DNA from: Chryseobacterium herbae
GTDB lineage: Bacteria; Bacteroidota; Bacteroidia; Flavobacteriales; Weeksellaceae
Length of the DNA: 64,000 nucleotides
Direction: 5' to 3'
Assembly: GCF_025154075.1 (NCBI RefSeq)
Contig: NZ_JAOAMU010000001.1
Coordinates: 1,116,479 to 1,180,478, forward strand
In this document: piece by piece, positions 51,024 through 60,304 of the stretch
Numbering within the stretch: position 1 is the first letter of the stretch
Layout: the number at the start of each line of letters is the position of its first letter
Position numbers and translations under genes: made by a program
Notes under the pieces: model-generated
The model's input: the letters and a program-made list of their open reading frames with translations, nothing else
Database searches by the model: none
Told to the model about the DNA's origin: nothing

Positions 51024-51416
51024 ATGAAAAAATTATTCACATCGGTTCTTATGGGGCTGGCAGTTCTTTCCTCAACAGCGTGTAAGCATCCGGGTAAGGA
51101 AGCGGAAGCACTTACTGAGGCGGTACCTGAAAACAAGGATGAAATCTCCAAAGACGTTTTCACAGACAGTTACGGGGAAAAAATTGAAGTCACCGTCAAC
51201 CACACAAAAAACACAGCAACAGTTCATCTGGAAGGTAAAACGTATGATCTTAAGAAAAGCGATGCTCTTCCCGAATATACTGCAAGTAATGAAGAATATC
51301 AGTATTCCGATATCAAAGGGAATATTACTTTACTGAAAAAAAATGTAGATATGGTTCTGTTTCATGCCAAGCGTGATATCAAAGGGTCAGGATCTACAAA
51401 GATGGCTTCCTATTAA
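51024..51416 (+). CDS. MliC-like predicted lipoprotein
   Basis: A 130-residue lipoprotein (signal peptide with lipobox LSSTAC, Cys20). The mature part, YGEKIEVTVNHTKNTATVHLEGKTYDLKKSDALPEY followed by IKGNITLLKKNVDMVLF, fits the small beta-barrel of MliC-type C-type lysozyme inhibitors, but the usual cysteine pair is absent, so the call is tentative. It lies 49 bases before another small lipoprotein on the same strand and shares its terminator. Confidence 0.65.
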   Translation: MKKLFTSVLMGLAVLSSTACKHPGKEAEALTEAVPENKDEISKDVFTDSYGEKIEVTVNHTKNTATVHLEGKTYDLKKSDALPEYTASNEEYQYSDIKGNITLLKKNVDMVLFHAKRDIKGSGSTKMASY

Positions 51417-51465
51417 TCTGAAAGCCTTAAGATACATTACCCAAACTCACACAAAATAATAAACT

Positions 51466-51900
51466 ATGAAAAACTTGTATTACTTTTTATCTGCTCTTTT
51501 TTTACTGGTATTTCTTACGGCATGTAAGACACCGCCAGCACAGAAAACGTCAACAGATATCATGGGAAAAACATGGAAACTTACGGAACTGAACGGACAA
51601 CCTATTAAGCTTAAGAATCCTAAAAACAATCCTTACTTCAAACTCAATACGGAAGGCATGAGATATGAAGGTAACGGCGGCTGTAATGGCGTTGGAGGTA
51701 CTTTCGAGATCAAGCCTGATATGATGAGAATCAAATTCAACCAAGGAATGTCTACGATGATGGCCTGTGATGATCTTGAAACGGAACAGCTATTCACAAA
51801 AGCTTTGCTTGCTGCGGATAATTATTCTGTCAATGGAAATACGCTGACCTTGAACAAGGCAAGAATGGCTCCTTTGGCTAAATTTGTTCTTCAGCCTTAA
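51466..51900 (+). CDS. META/HslJ-like domain lipoprotein
   Basis: A 144-residue lipoprotein: signal peptide with lipobox VFLTAC (Cys20), then a META domain. The typical phrases are KTWKLTELNGQPI, GNGGCNGVGGTFEI, then MSTMMACDDLETEQLFTKALLAADNYSVNGNTLTLNK. The family includes E. coli HslJ, linked to novobiocin and heat resistance; the role here is probably envelope-related. It ends before a strong terminator. Confidence 0.9.
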   Translation: MKNLYYFLSALFLLVFLTACKTPPAQKTSTDIMGKTWKLTELNGQPIKLKNPKNNPYFKLNTEGMRYEGNGGCNGVGGTFEIKPDMMRIKFNQGMSTMMACDDLETEQLFTKALLAADNYSVNGNTLTLNKARMAPLAKFVLQP

Positions 51901-51928
51901 TTGAATTAAATTTTTACGATATAAAAAA

Positions 51929-51958
51929 GGTGGCTGAGAATTTCTCAACCACCTTTTT
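51929..51958 (+). terminator. Terminator after the META lipoprotein
   Basis: Stem GGTGGCTGAGA/TCTCAACCACC with one mismatch and a 3-nt loop, then TTTTT. Confidence 0.85.
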
Positions 51959-52152
51959 CGTTTCTTGGTCTGAATTCAAAATGACAGGTACGGGTTAGAT
52001 GCCAGTTCCGGGATGCGAGAAAGAGAAAGATGAATTTTTGTTTAGACATGAAATTTCTGATATTAGAAGACCCGAAATAAGTGTCCCGCAATTGTGAAAC
52101 GCTCAAACCCGGAACCCGGAACTCGAAACCTTTACCCAAAAACTCAGATTTC

Positions 52153-52410
52153 TTAAGATTTTTTGTAGATCATATAACTTACCAGCAAACTTATATTGAC
52201 CAAAACAGCAAATGCATTTGACAGGATGATGGGCATTTCATCTTTCATAAAACCGTACCATACCCACAGCGAAAGTCCTGAAATAAGGACCAGCAACATG
52301 ACCAGGGAAATATCATCCACATTCTTCTCTTTGATCACCTTGATCAGTTGGGGGATCATGGAGATAGAGGTAAGGACTCCGGCTATGATGCCAAGGATGT
52401 TTTCATTCAT
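52153..52410 (-). CDS. SemiSWEET sugar transporter
   Basis: An 85-residue protein with three helices forming one PQ-loop repeat; the PQ motif is in SISMIPQLIKVIKEK in helix 1. SemiSWEETs work as dimers that move sugars down their gradient. Length is normal. It lies between low-complexity intergenic repeats and the oxidoreductase gene on the same strand. Confidence 0.9.
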   Translation of the reverse strand: MNENILGIIAGVLTSISMIPQLIKVIKEKNVDDISLVMLLVLISGLSLWVWYGFMKDEMPIILSNAFAVLVNISLLVSYMIYKKS

Positions 52411-52420
52411 AGTTTAATTT

Positions 52421-52457
52421 TTTTAGCTGATGGCTTCTAGCTTTTAGCCTCTGGCTT
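52421..52457 (-). repeat. GCCAGAGGC/AGCTAA-type intergenic repeat that supplies a stop codon
   Basis: A degenerate tract of GCCAGAGGCTAAAAGCTAG-type units. Read on the minus strand it encodes the last residues (PEAKS) and the TAG stop of the oxidoreductase gene. The same kind of tract is inside the propeller gene at 43323-43357. Confidence 0.6.
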
Positions 52458-53486
52458 AAATCTGTCACTTGAAACTTCCTCATGCAACGGGATATTTTCT
52501 TCAATAAACTGATACAGACTATGAGAAAAATAGCAGCCATTTAGGATTCCTCTTGCTCCAAGACCATTGAATACATAGAGGTTTTTAAATGATTCATGTC
52601 TCCCGATAATCGGTCTTCTGTCTTTCACAGTGGGTCTGAAACCGAAATTCACTTCTTCCACTTCAAAATCATGTGGATAAATTTCAGACAGTCCGTTCAC
52701 GAGCTGTGCTACGGCAGATTCGTCCACATGATGATGCAATTGTTCTCTGTCATAGGTTCCGCCATAGAAATGGAGTCCGTTATCTGTCGGGAACAGGAAA
52801 TGTTTCTTTTTAATGGTGATATCTTTAGGAATAGCTTCTGAAAGTTTTACTTTGATATGATGTCCCTTATTCGGAACTACTGCAATATCTGAAAAGAAAG
52901 GATTTTCTTTCACGCCCATACCTTCACAGAATATGATATTTTTAAACTGAAAGTCTTTGTAAATTCCTTCAGAAGCTTCTACTTTTCCATAATCGAATTT
53001 TTCTTTGACCAAAAATGCTTTTTTTTCTAAAAAATCAAATAAATCCATGAAAAACCCACTTACTTTCAGTCTGGCAGACTGATTGACCTTTCCAGTGTTA
53101 AAATCGTTTTTTACCACCTCTAAATGATCGAATTTTTCATCAAGAAAGCTGGAAAGTTCTTCATTTTTGGATTTTTTCACCCACAGGTTCTGTTCATTCT
53201 CATCGTGAAAAATTCTGTGAATCGGTGAATTGATGAGATAATTTTTCCCGGTGTAGGATTCTATCTCAGTCAAGGTATTTTTAAGAAAGTCAATTTGCTC
53301 CTGAGCTTTCCAGAAAGTCGTGAATTTTTTAAGGACTACAGGATTGATAATTCCAGCAGAAACCTGAGAAGCACTTTTTCTGCCTTCTGAGAACAGGACA
53401 AAAGGTTTGTTATGCTTTATTAACTGATGAGCGAAAAACAACCCCGCATATCCGTCTCCAACGATGATATAGTCTATATGTTTCAT
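52437..53486 (-). CDS. FAD-dependent oxidoreductase of the D-amino-acid-oxidase (DAO) family
   Basis: A 349-residue flavoprotein from the ATG at 53486. Dinucleotide-binding motif GDGYAGLFFA sits at about 8-17. The DAO fold is recognisable by FGFRPTVKDRRPIIGRHE and the C-terminal FAD block LYVFNGLGARGILNGCYFSHSLYQF. The frame is open up to 53555, but that part crosses the gldN terminator. Substrate unknown; an amine or amino acid is expected. It follows gldN on the same strand with a terminator between. Confidence 0.87.
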   Translation of the reverse strand: MKHIDYIIVGDGYAGLFFAHQLIKHNKPFVLFSEGRKSASQVSAGIINPVVLKKFTTFWKAQEQIDFLKNTLTEIESYTGKNYLINSPIHRIFHDENEQNLWVKKSKNEELSSFLDEKFDHLEVVKNDFNTGKVNQSARLKVSGFFMDLFDFLEKKAFLVKEKFDYGKVEASEGIYKDFQFKNIIFCEGMGVKENPFFSDIAVVPNKGHHIKVKLSEAIPKDITIKKKHFLFPTDNGLHFYGGTYDREQLHHHVDESAVAQLVNGLSEIYPHDFEVEEVNFGFRPTVKDRRPIIGRHESFKNLYVFNGLGARGILNGCYFSHSLYQFIEENIPLHEEVSSDRFKPEAKS

Positions 53487-53489
53487 AAT

Positions 53490-53518
53490 AAAAAAAACCT
53501 GAGTAAAAGTACTCAGGT
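53490..53518 (-). terminator. Terminator of the gldKLMN operon
   Basis: Stem ACCTGAGTA/TACTCAGGT with a 4-nt loop, followed on the minus strand by a T-run directly before the oxidoreductase ATG, 25 bases after the gldN stop. Confidence 0.85.
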
Positions 53519-53542
53519 TTTGTATAAATATCAAGTGAAATC

Positions 53543-54481
53543 TTAGTAATTCCACATATCATTTTCCATGTTAAGGATCTGACTTTTGATTCTTTCGCTT
53601 TCAGCTAACTGTTCGTCAGCATCTTTAGGGATATAGTCCTTGATGGCACCGTCACCTAAACCGCTTGACGATTTGTAAATAATTGAAGAGAATCTTCTTG
53701 CATTGATGATATCATCGAAAGACAGGTCAGCAGAAGAATTTTTTCTGTTGTACACAAAGTTGTTGGCCAACACGTCTCTTGCATTCGGATAGAATATCCA
53801 GAATAGGTCGATAAGCTCGTCATTACTTGCAATCGGCTTACCATCTGGTCCAATAACTCCTTGTACAGCTGGATCTGGTCCCATTGCTGCAATACCAAGA
53901 GGTCTGTATTTCATCTGTCCGTCTCTCTTATCGATAAACCACATACCCATGATTTTAAGAACTTTTACTTTATCAGTAGTAGTCTTGAAAACGTCGGTAT
54001 ATTCTTTTTTCTCCTGATCTGTTAATTGTCTTCCAGAGTTTAGGATATCAATAGCAGCATCATTGATGATTACTTTTTCCAGTCTCTTCTGGATACCTTC
54101 CGGCGTCAATTTCACCGTAAAGTTTTCATCATCATAAACCTGCTCAATCTTTCCGCTTAACGCCGCATCCAATAATAACTGGTACAGAGATCTTGTAGGT
54201 GTAGCAAGAAGCCCATCAGGATTGTCATAGTAGAAAGGCTGGTTGATCTTATCATTCATATCAATGATCTCCCAAACAAACATACTCTTAAGGATATCTT
54301 TATCTTCTACAAAACCATATTCAAGAGGCTTTACTGTTTTATCAATAATAGTATCACCAACTTTTTGTTTGTTTTCCTCTCTCATCTGTCTGAACTCTTC
54401 CGGAGAAGCTGCGTTCAGAATAGTCTGGGATAAAGCGAATCCCGAAACTAATACTAAAAGGGTGCTAATATATTTTTTCAT
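53543..54481 (-). CDS. gldN: T9SS ring protein GldN (PorN)
   Basis: A 312-residue periplasmic protein (signal peptide about 1-18, ending GFALSQT). With GldK it forms the large ring of the type IX secretion system under the outer membrane. The family is recognisable by KPLEYGFVEDKDILKSMFVWEIIDMNDKINQPFYY and the MGMWFIDKRDGQMKYRPLGIAAMGPDP block. Last gene of gldK-gldL-gldM-gldN; no gldO copy follows. Confidence 0.95.
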   Translation of the reverse strand: MKKYISTLLVLVSGFALSQTILNAASPEEFRQMREENKQKVGDTIIDKTVKPLEYGFVEDKDILKSMFVWEIIDMNDKINQPFYYDNPDGLLATPTRSLYQLLLDAALSGKIEQVYDDENFTVKLTPEGIQKRLEKVIINDAAIDILNSGRQLTDQEKKEYTDVFKTTTDKVKVLKIMGMWFIDKRDGQMKYRPLGIAAMGPDPAVQGVIGPDGKPIASNDELIDLFWIFYPNARDVLANNFVYNRKNSSADLSFDDIINARRFSSIIYKSSSGLGDGAIKDYIPKDADEQLAESERIKSQILNMENDMWNY

Positions 54482-54501
54482 AATAAATTACAATTTTAGT
54501 C

Positions 54502-56094
54502 CTATGGAATATTAATGATTATAGGAGTAATGTTTTTAATAACCTGACCGTCCAGACCTTGTGCAGTAACTTTAATATCAAAGATGGAAACTACATCTCC
54601 GGATCTAAGATTCTTCACTAATCCAGCAGCATCACTTAATGAACTTCCGTGAACTAATAGTGCTGCTCTACCTGGTATTCTTACCATAAACTGAGTTACA
54701 GTAAATGAAACCGGGAAGTCAAAGTCAGGAATTGCTGCCTGTACCGTTTGATTTTGGATAGACGTAGCCGGCATAGATACCATACTCTGTCCTCTAATCT
54801 GACCTTGCGGTGGTGGTACATTCTTAATTCTATACTCAAATACCTGTGATACAGATTTTCCGTAAGGATCTATTCCTGATAATGTCAGTTTAACTGTATT
54901 ACCTGAACTAGGTTTCACACTCCATTTTCCTGGACCTGTATTTTTTACAGATGCACCCGGAGCAGAAAGTGAAAGTCTCGAATTGTCAGCCCCTAAGATT
55001 GATCCTGAAACAGGGTTCTCAAGTCCTCTATACATTACATTCATTTTATCTGCAGAAAGTAATAATCCTTTTTCAAGTTTTACTTCTCTTGGTCCTGCGA
55101 TTACGTTATACGTGTGCGTCCATGGGAAACTCTGAGGTTTTCCCGAAGCATCCGTTAAAGTAATTGTTCCTCCCAGTTTGTGCTCGCCGATACCAGAACC
55201 AGAAATAGAGGTAATCCCTTTTCCGTTCTCTACTCTGCTTACCCCTGAGATCGCAATCTTGTTACTTGTAGAATAAGTACCTAACATTACTTTTACTTCA
55301 GCCTGTTTTCCTGCCTGGATATCCACCGGACCTGAAACGATAGGCTCGTAACTTGAGAATTTGATACTTGCATCCACTTTCTCCTGAAGTAATAATGCCA
55401 ATGCATCAGACTGTACGTTTCTCGCATCATTCTGGATGATCTCTAAATTAGAGATGGCAGCGATCAACGGCTGGTGATAGAATTTATTCTGAAACCAAGT
55501 CTTGTCATTCGGAGATTTTCCTTTTGGATATTCAGCGATCAAAGATTTATTAGCTCTGTCTACTAAGTCTTTCAGCTGTGCATTGTTTCCAAAAGTTGCA
55601 TTGATATAATTTCTTACGTCGTCAATTTTTGCTTTTAAATCTAAAGCTCCTTTTGAAGGCGTATTTTCTTCTCCTTCTTTAAAGAAATATTCTGTAGTCG
55701 CTTCATTGTTATTCAGCGCAGCAAAATTTTCGCTTACATCAATTTCTTTTCCGGTTTTTGGATCTTTATCATGAAAATCTGAAGTCTTTTTTAAAGCATC
55801 TTTGATTCCTTGTGCCGAAGCAACCAAAACATCAATTTTGCCTTTTAAAACTTTATACTGTCCCCAAGGCTGTGCATAAGTATCTGGTACTTGCAACGCT
55901 TTAGCCTCAAGCGTTTTTTCGAAGATCTTTTCGTTCTTATTTTCTGTTAAAGTTCTTGTTTCATTCAATGCTCTGGTAGAGTCATAATATGATCTGATGA
56001 TTTCTGCATCAATATTTAGGGCCATCATCGCGATGAACACCAAATACATTAGGTTGATCATCTTCTGACGAGGGGTCTGTTTTCCTTGTGCCAT
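54502..56094 (-). CDS. gldM: T9SS motor protein GldM (PorM)
   Basis: A 530-residue protein with one N-terminal membrane helix (KMINLMYLVFIAMMALNID, about 11-29) and a long periplasmic part of four domains. Arg9, needed for coupling in Flavobacterium johnsoniae GldM, is present (GKQTPRQKM). With GldL it makes the proton-driven rotary motor that powers T9SS and, in gliding species, motility. Start codon is shared with the usual MAQGKQTPRQKM beginning of the family. Confidence 0.97.
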   Translation of the reverse strand: MAQGKQTPRQKMINLMYLVFIAMMALNIDAEIIRSYYDSTRALNETRTLTENKNEKIFEKTLEAKALQVPDTYAQPWGQYKVLKGKIDVLVASAQGIKDALKKTSDFHDKDPKTGKEIDVSENFAALNNNEATTEYFFKEGEENTPSKGALDLKAKIDDVRNYINATFGNNAQLKDLVDRANKSLIAEYPKGKSPNDKTWFQNKFYHQPLIAAISNLEIIQNDARNVQSDALALLLQEKVDASIKFSSYEPIVSGPVDIQAGKQAEVKVMLGTYSTSNKIAISGVSRVENGKGITSISGSGIGEHKLGGTITLTDASGKPQSFPWTHTYNVIAGPREVKLEKGLLLSADKMNVMYRGLENPVSGSILGADNSRLSLSAPGASVKNTGPGKWSVKPSSGNTVKLTLSGIDPYGKSVSQVFEYRIKNVPPPQGQIRGQSMVSMPATSIQNQTVQAAIPDFDFPVSFTVTQFMVRIPGRAALLVHGSSLSDAAGLVKNLRSGDVVSIFDIKVTAQGLDGQVIKNITPIIINIP

Positions 56095-56147
56095 TCTCTT
56101 TTCTTTTGTTTTTGATTAAGTAGTTAAATTTTAGAAATGGTTAGGAA

Positions 56148-56840
56148 TTAAGACTTCATAGCAGTAAGCATACCACCATAAACTCTATTTAAGCTGTTAA
56201 GATTAGTTGTTAAACCTTGTAACTCTTGATTGAATTTTTCAGACTGCTCTGCAGATTTCTGCATATCAGCTACATATTTGTTAGCAAATTCAGATTGTCT
56301 CTTACCGCTTTCAAGCTGCATTGTGTATAAAGCATTCATACTTTCCATATGCTGAGCCGCTTTGTTAAGCTGATCATTATATTTATGAGTAGAAGCAGAT
56401 ACGTCAACGGTCTGGTTGATCTGGTCTACAGAGTTAGAGAACTTGTCGATACCAGTTCTTAATCTGTCAAACAACTGAACATCCAGTTTTGCATCCTGAA
56501 GCATTTTGTCTAATTTATTGGAAAGAGAATTTTCTAATTCTGCCAAATGCTGAGCATTATTTTTAGATGATACATTAGAATGTAAAGGGTTTGGGTTTGC
56601 ATGCTTATCTAATAATTCAGGATAAACATTTTCCCATGCATAAGATTCTTCTGATTTTGGAGGGTCGAATGCGAAAATGATAAAGATAATAGCCTCCGTA
56701 ATAAGTCCCACTGTAAGAGCGATATTACCATTAATTGGTCCCAAGGTAATGTGAGTAATTTTAAGCCAAGCTCCAAGAATTACAATTGCAGCACCGAATG
56801 AATAAAAGAAATTCATCCAAGCATCTTTAGTCTTAAACAT
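56148..56840 (-). CDS. gldL: T9SS motor protein GldL (PorL)
   Basis: A 230-residue membrane protein with two helices (about 10-30 and 40-58). Glu49 in TVGLITEAIIFIIFAF is the key proton-path residue known from F. johnsoniae. The C-terminal cytoplasmic part is helical (about 90-230, coiled coil). It forms the pentameric stator around the GldM dimer. Middle of the operon. Confidence 0.96.
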   Translation of the reverse strand: MFKTKDAWMNFFYSFGAAIVILGAWLKITHITLGPINGNIALTVGLITEAIIFIIFAFDPPKSEESYAWENVYPELLDKHANPNPLHSNVSSKNNAQHLAELENSLSNKLDKMLQDAKLDVQLFDRLRTGIDKFSNSVDQINQTVDVSASTHKYNDQLNKAAQHMESMNALYTMQLESGKRQSEFANKYVADMQKSAEQSEKFNQELQGLTTNLNSLNRVYGGMLTAMKS

Positions 56841-56900
56841 ATTAAGTTAGTTTTTTTAATGTTAAATAAAATTGTTATTGAAAAATAGTTGTCCGGTTAA

Positions 56901-58322
56901 TTATCTGTTAACTCTTCTTGGCTTAACAGCTGCTTCAGGAATGTCCTGTACAGTTCTGAATCCGATATAGCTTCTTGCGGAATCTTTTCTTTCCCAATCT
57001 CTAGCACCTGTCATCAGGGCATATCCTATATCTTTCCAAGATCCACCTCTTACTGATCTCTTCGTATCCTTTGTATCTTTCGTAGAAGGATTTAAAGTAG
57101 ATGAGAATCCGTAAGAAGAGTTGTTATACGCAGATGATGTCCATTCAGAAACGTTTCCAGCCATATCAAATAACCCAAATCCATTTTTCTTAAATTTCTT
57201 TACTGGAGCTGTATATGTATAAGTACCTTTTTTCTCGTCTTCCATGTAGTTACCTCTCTTCGGTTTGAAGTTAGCCAGGTAGCAACCTCTGTCATCCATT
57301 AAATATGGACCACCCCAAGGGTAAGTAGCATTTTGCATTCCACCTTTTGCAGCATATTCCCACTCAATCTCTGTAGGAAGACGGAACTGCAATGGTCTTT
57401 GTTTTTTTCTTTTTAAGCTTTCGTTGTAGTCTGTTTTCAGTTTAGATCTGAAGTAACAGTATGCTCTTGCCTGATCCCAGGTTACCCCTACTACAGGATA
57501 ATCTTTGTAAGCTTTGTGCCAGAAATACTGTTCGAACAACGGCTCGTTGTAAGTGAAGTGGAAATCATTTACCCATACCGTAGTATCAGGATAGATGGCA
57601 ATGCTTGAACTCTTAAGGTAGTTTGCTCCTCTTTCGTTGTCAGCAAGTGCGGCATCCATATCTCCCCACTGATAGCTGTATTTTAGTTTACTAACGTCTA
57701 AAATTCTTTCGTTTCCAATTCTGGAAGAAGCAGGCAGATACATAGACTCTAAAACTTCCGCATATTCTACATCAGGATACTTTCCAGTGCTCCAGTGTAA
57801 TGGGATTTTCCAGTCTAATTTTTTGCTTGCATCATAACTTCCGTCATCTCTTCCTCCCTGTCCCTCTAAATATTCTTGATAAGGTGTTAAATTTTCTTCT
57901 TTTTTAGCAAGGTATGCATAGTCTCCTATACTTGCTCCTCTACGTCCACCTTCGTCACCGCCTTCCCCAGCGGCTTCGGCTAATAGAGTTCTCGCAATGG
58001 AATCTCTCACATAATTGATAAATACCCTGTACTCTGCATTGGTAGTTTCCGCTTCATCCATAAAGAAAGAGGAGACTGTAACAGTTTTCAATGATGCTTT
58101 TTCAGGTGTGTTTGTTGGGTCCTGATCTGCAAGACCAGCAACAAATGAACCTGCTGGAATAGCCACCATTCCGAATGGTCTTTCCGCAACAAATGATTTC
58201 GTTTTTTCTCTTGGTATCAATTCTCCTTTCGTTCCAGGCTTCCCTACAGAAGAACTGCCACCACCTGAACAAGATACTGATGCTACCGACGCAGACAATA
58301 ATAAAAGAAATATCCTTTTCAT
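56901..58322 (-). CDS. gldK: T9SS ring lipoprotein GldK (PorK)
   Basis: A 473-residue lipoprotein (lipobox ASVSC, Cys about 19, then SGGGSSSVG). It has the formylglycine-generating-enzyme-like (SUMF1) fold of GldK: FGMVAIPAGSFVAGLADQDPT, then ETTNAEYRVFINYV, FRLPTEIEWEYAAKGG, GLFDMAGNVSEWTSSAY and RGGSWKD. The fold is used structurally here, for the GldK/GldN ring, not for sulfatase activation. First gene of the operon. A weak -7 (TATATTTA) lies 23 bases upstream. Confidence 0.96.
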   Translation of the reverse strand: MKRIFLLLLSASVASVSCSGGGSSSVGKPGTKGELIPREKTKSFVAERPFGMVAIPAGSFVAGLADQDPTNTPEKASLKTVTVSSFFMDEAETTNAEYRVFINYVRDSIARTLLAEAAGEGGDEGGRRGASIGDYAYLAKKEENLTPYQEYLEGQGGRDDGSYDASKKLDWKIPLHWSTGKYPDVEYAEVLESMYLPASSRIGNERILDVSKLKYSYQWGDMDAALADNERGANYLKSSSIAIYPDTTVWVNDFHFTYNEPLFEQYFWHKAYKDYPVVGVTWDQARAYCYFRSKLKTDYNESLKRKKQRPLQFRLPTEIEWEYAAKGGMQNATYPWGGPYLMDDRGCYLANFKPKRGNYMEDEKKGTYTYTAPVKKFKKNGFGLFDMAGNVSEWTSSAYNNSSYGFSSTLNPSTKDTKDTKRSVRGGSWKDIGYALMTGARDWERKDSARSYIGFRTVQDIPEAAVKPRRVNR

Positions 58323-58430
58323 GTTAATTTTTATAATTAAGCCGTAAATATATAATTTTTTTAAGAAACTTTTAAGATTTTTTTTGAAATAACAGAAGAA
58401 ATCTAAATTTATTTTATTTACAACTAGTTT

Positions 58431-60284
58431 TTATTCCACGGTTACGGATTTTGCCAAGTTTCTTGGCTGATCTACATTGGCTCCTCGGTATACTGCAATG
58501 TAGTAGGCTAATAGCTGTAAAGGCACTGATGCAACGATTGGGGAAAAACATTCAGACGTCTCAGGAATTTCAATAACATAATCTGCCATTGCACTTACCT
58601 GTTTATCTCCTTTATTAACCACTGCAATCACTTTTCCTTTTCTTGCCTTAATTTCCTGAACATTACTTACAATCTTATCATAGTGTCCTTTTTTAGGCGC
58701 AATAATAACGATTGGCATGTTTTCATCGATAAGGGCAATAGGTCCGTGCTTCATCTCTGCTGCCGGATATCCTTCTGCGTGAATATAAGAGATTTCCTTC
58801 AGCTTAAGAGCACCTTCCAACGCTGCTGGATAGTTGTATCCTCTCCCCAGGTAAAGGAAGTTCGTAGCACCGATAAAGTCTTTGGCAATATTTTGAGTAA
58901 GCTCGTGAGTAGCACTTAAAACTTCTTCGATCTTTTTAGGAATAGCGTCCAGCTCAGCAATTAAGCTCATGAATTCTGCATTTCCTAGGTTACCGTTATG
59001 TTTTCCTAGTTTAAATGCAATCAGGGTAAGGATCGTAAGCTGTGCAGTGAATGCTTTTGTAGAAGCCACACCGATCTCAGGGCCTGCGTGAGTATATGAA
59101 CCTGCATCTGTAATTCTTGCAATGGAAGAATCCACGACGTTACAGATACCATATATAAATGCTCCTTTTTCTTTGGCTAATTTCAATGCAGCCATTGTAT
59201 CTGCAGTTTCTCCGGACTGGGAGATAGCGATAACAACGTCTTTGTCCGTGACAATCGGGTTTCTGTATCTGAATTCTGATGCATATTCCACCTCTACAGG
59301 AATCCTTGCATATTCTTCAATAAGATATTCCCCGATAAGACCTGCATGCCATGAAGTTCCGCAAGCAATAATTATAATTCTATTAGCATTCTTGAATCTC
59401 TCTAAATGATCCCAGATCCCAGCCATTTTTATCACCCCTTCGTCTACAAGAAGTCTCCCTCTCATCGTGTCGTGTATGGATTTAGGCTGTTCAAAGATTT
59501 CCTTAAGCATAAAATGCTCGTACCCACCTTTTTCTATCTGCTCCAAGCTTAATTTAAGCTCCTGAATCTCAGGCTCAATCTTAGAGTTATCATTAATTGT
59601 TCTGATGTCTACCCCATTTTCCAATGAAATAGTAGCCATATGTCCCTCTTCAAGATAGATCGCTTCTTTTGTAAATTCTACGAAAGGAGACGCATCAGAA
59701 GCAATAAAGTACTCTTTATCACCAAGTCCTATGGCTAGCGGAGAACCTAATCTTGCTACAACCAATATTCCCGGATAATCTTCGTGAAGGACTGTGATAG
59801 CGTAGGCTCCGTATACTTCATTCAGAGCATATCTTACCGCTGTCGGGAAGTCTGTTTCTGAATTTACATCCATGAAATACTGGATAAGATTAACCAGAAC
59901 TTCTGTATCTGTTTCAGACTTGAAAGTAAATCCTTTTTCAGTAAGCATTGTTTTAATAGTATCATAGTTTTCTATAATACCGTTATGTACAAGAGCTATT
60001 TTTCCGCTATTTGACAAATGCGGGTGTGAATTTCTATCACTTGGAACCCCGTGAGTTGCCCAACGGGTATGCCCCATTCCTATTTTAGCTGTACCTTTTA
60101 ACTGCGCCGAAATATTGACCAAATCATCTACTTTACCCTTTGTTTTTTCTACTTCAAATTTTTTATCTGAACCTTCCAAAACAATTCCAGCACTGTCATA
60201 TCCTCTATATTCTAATCTTCTAAGACCGTTGATCACAATGTCATACGCATCCTGAAATCCTGTATATCCTACAATTCCGCACAT
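58431..60284 (-). CDS. glmS: Glutamine-fructose-6-phosphate aminotransferase (isomerising)
   Basis: A 617-residue enzyme that makes glucosamine-6-phosphate for peptidoglycan and LPS. It has the N-terminal Ntn glutaminase with the nucleophile Cys2 (MCGIVGYTGF) and GHTRWATHG. Two SIS domains follow (about 285-600), with ACGTSWHAG, ISQSGETADT and GRGYNYPAALEGALKLKE, ending in LAKSVTVE. No glmS riboswitch is seen upstream, only a 20-base gap to the DUF4270 gene, so it is probably cotranscribed with it. Confidence 0.98.
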   Translation of the reverse strand: MCGIVGYTGFQDAYDIVINGLRRLEYRGYDSAGIVLEGSDKKFEVEKTKGKVDDLVNISAQLKGTAKIGMGHTRWATHGVPSDRNSHPHLSNSGKIALVHNGIIENYDTIKTMLTEKGFTFKSETDTEVLVNLIQYFMDVNSETDFPTAVRYALNEVYGAYAITVLHEDYPGILVVARLGSPLAIGLGDKEYFIASDASPFVEFTKEAIYLEEGHMATISLENGVDIRTINDNSKIEPEIQELKLSLEQIEKGGYEHFMLKEIFEQPKSIHDTMRGRLLVDEGVIKMAGIWDHLERFKNANRIIIIACGTSWHAGLIGEYLIEEYARIPVEVEYASEFRYRNPIVTDKDVVIAISQSGETADTMAALKLAKEKGAFIYGICNVVDSSIARITDAGSYTHAGPEIGVASTKAFTAQLTILTLIAFKLGKHNGNLGNAEFMSLIAELDAIPKKIEEVLSATHELTQNIAKDFIGATNFLYLGRGYNYPAALEGALKLKEISYIHAEGYPAAEMKHGPIALIDENMPIVIIAPKKGHYDKIVSNVQEIKARKGKVIAVVNKGDKQVSAMADYVIEIPETSECFSPIVASVPLQLLAYYIAVYRGANVDQPRNLAKSVTVE

Positions 60285-60304
60285 ATTTTTTCTAGTGTTT
60301 TTTT

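Noticed and set aside
60285..60304. glmS riboswitch/ribozyme upstream of glmS
   Set aside because: Only 20 bases separate glmS from the upstream DUF4270 gene; there is no room for the ribozyme.
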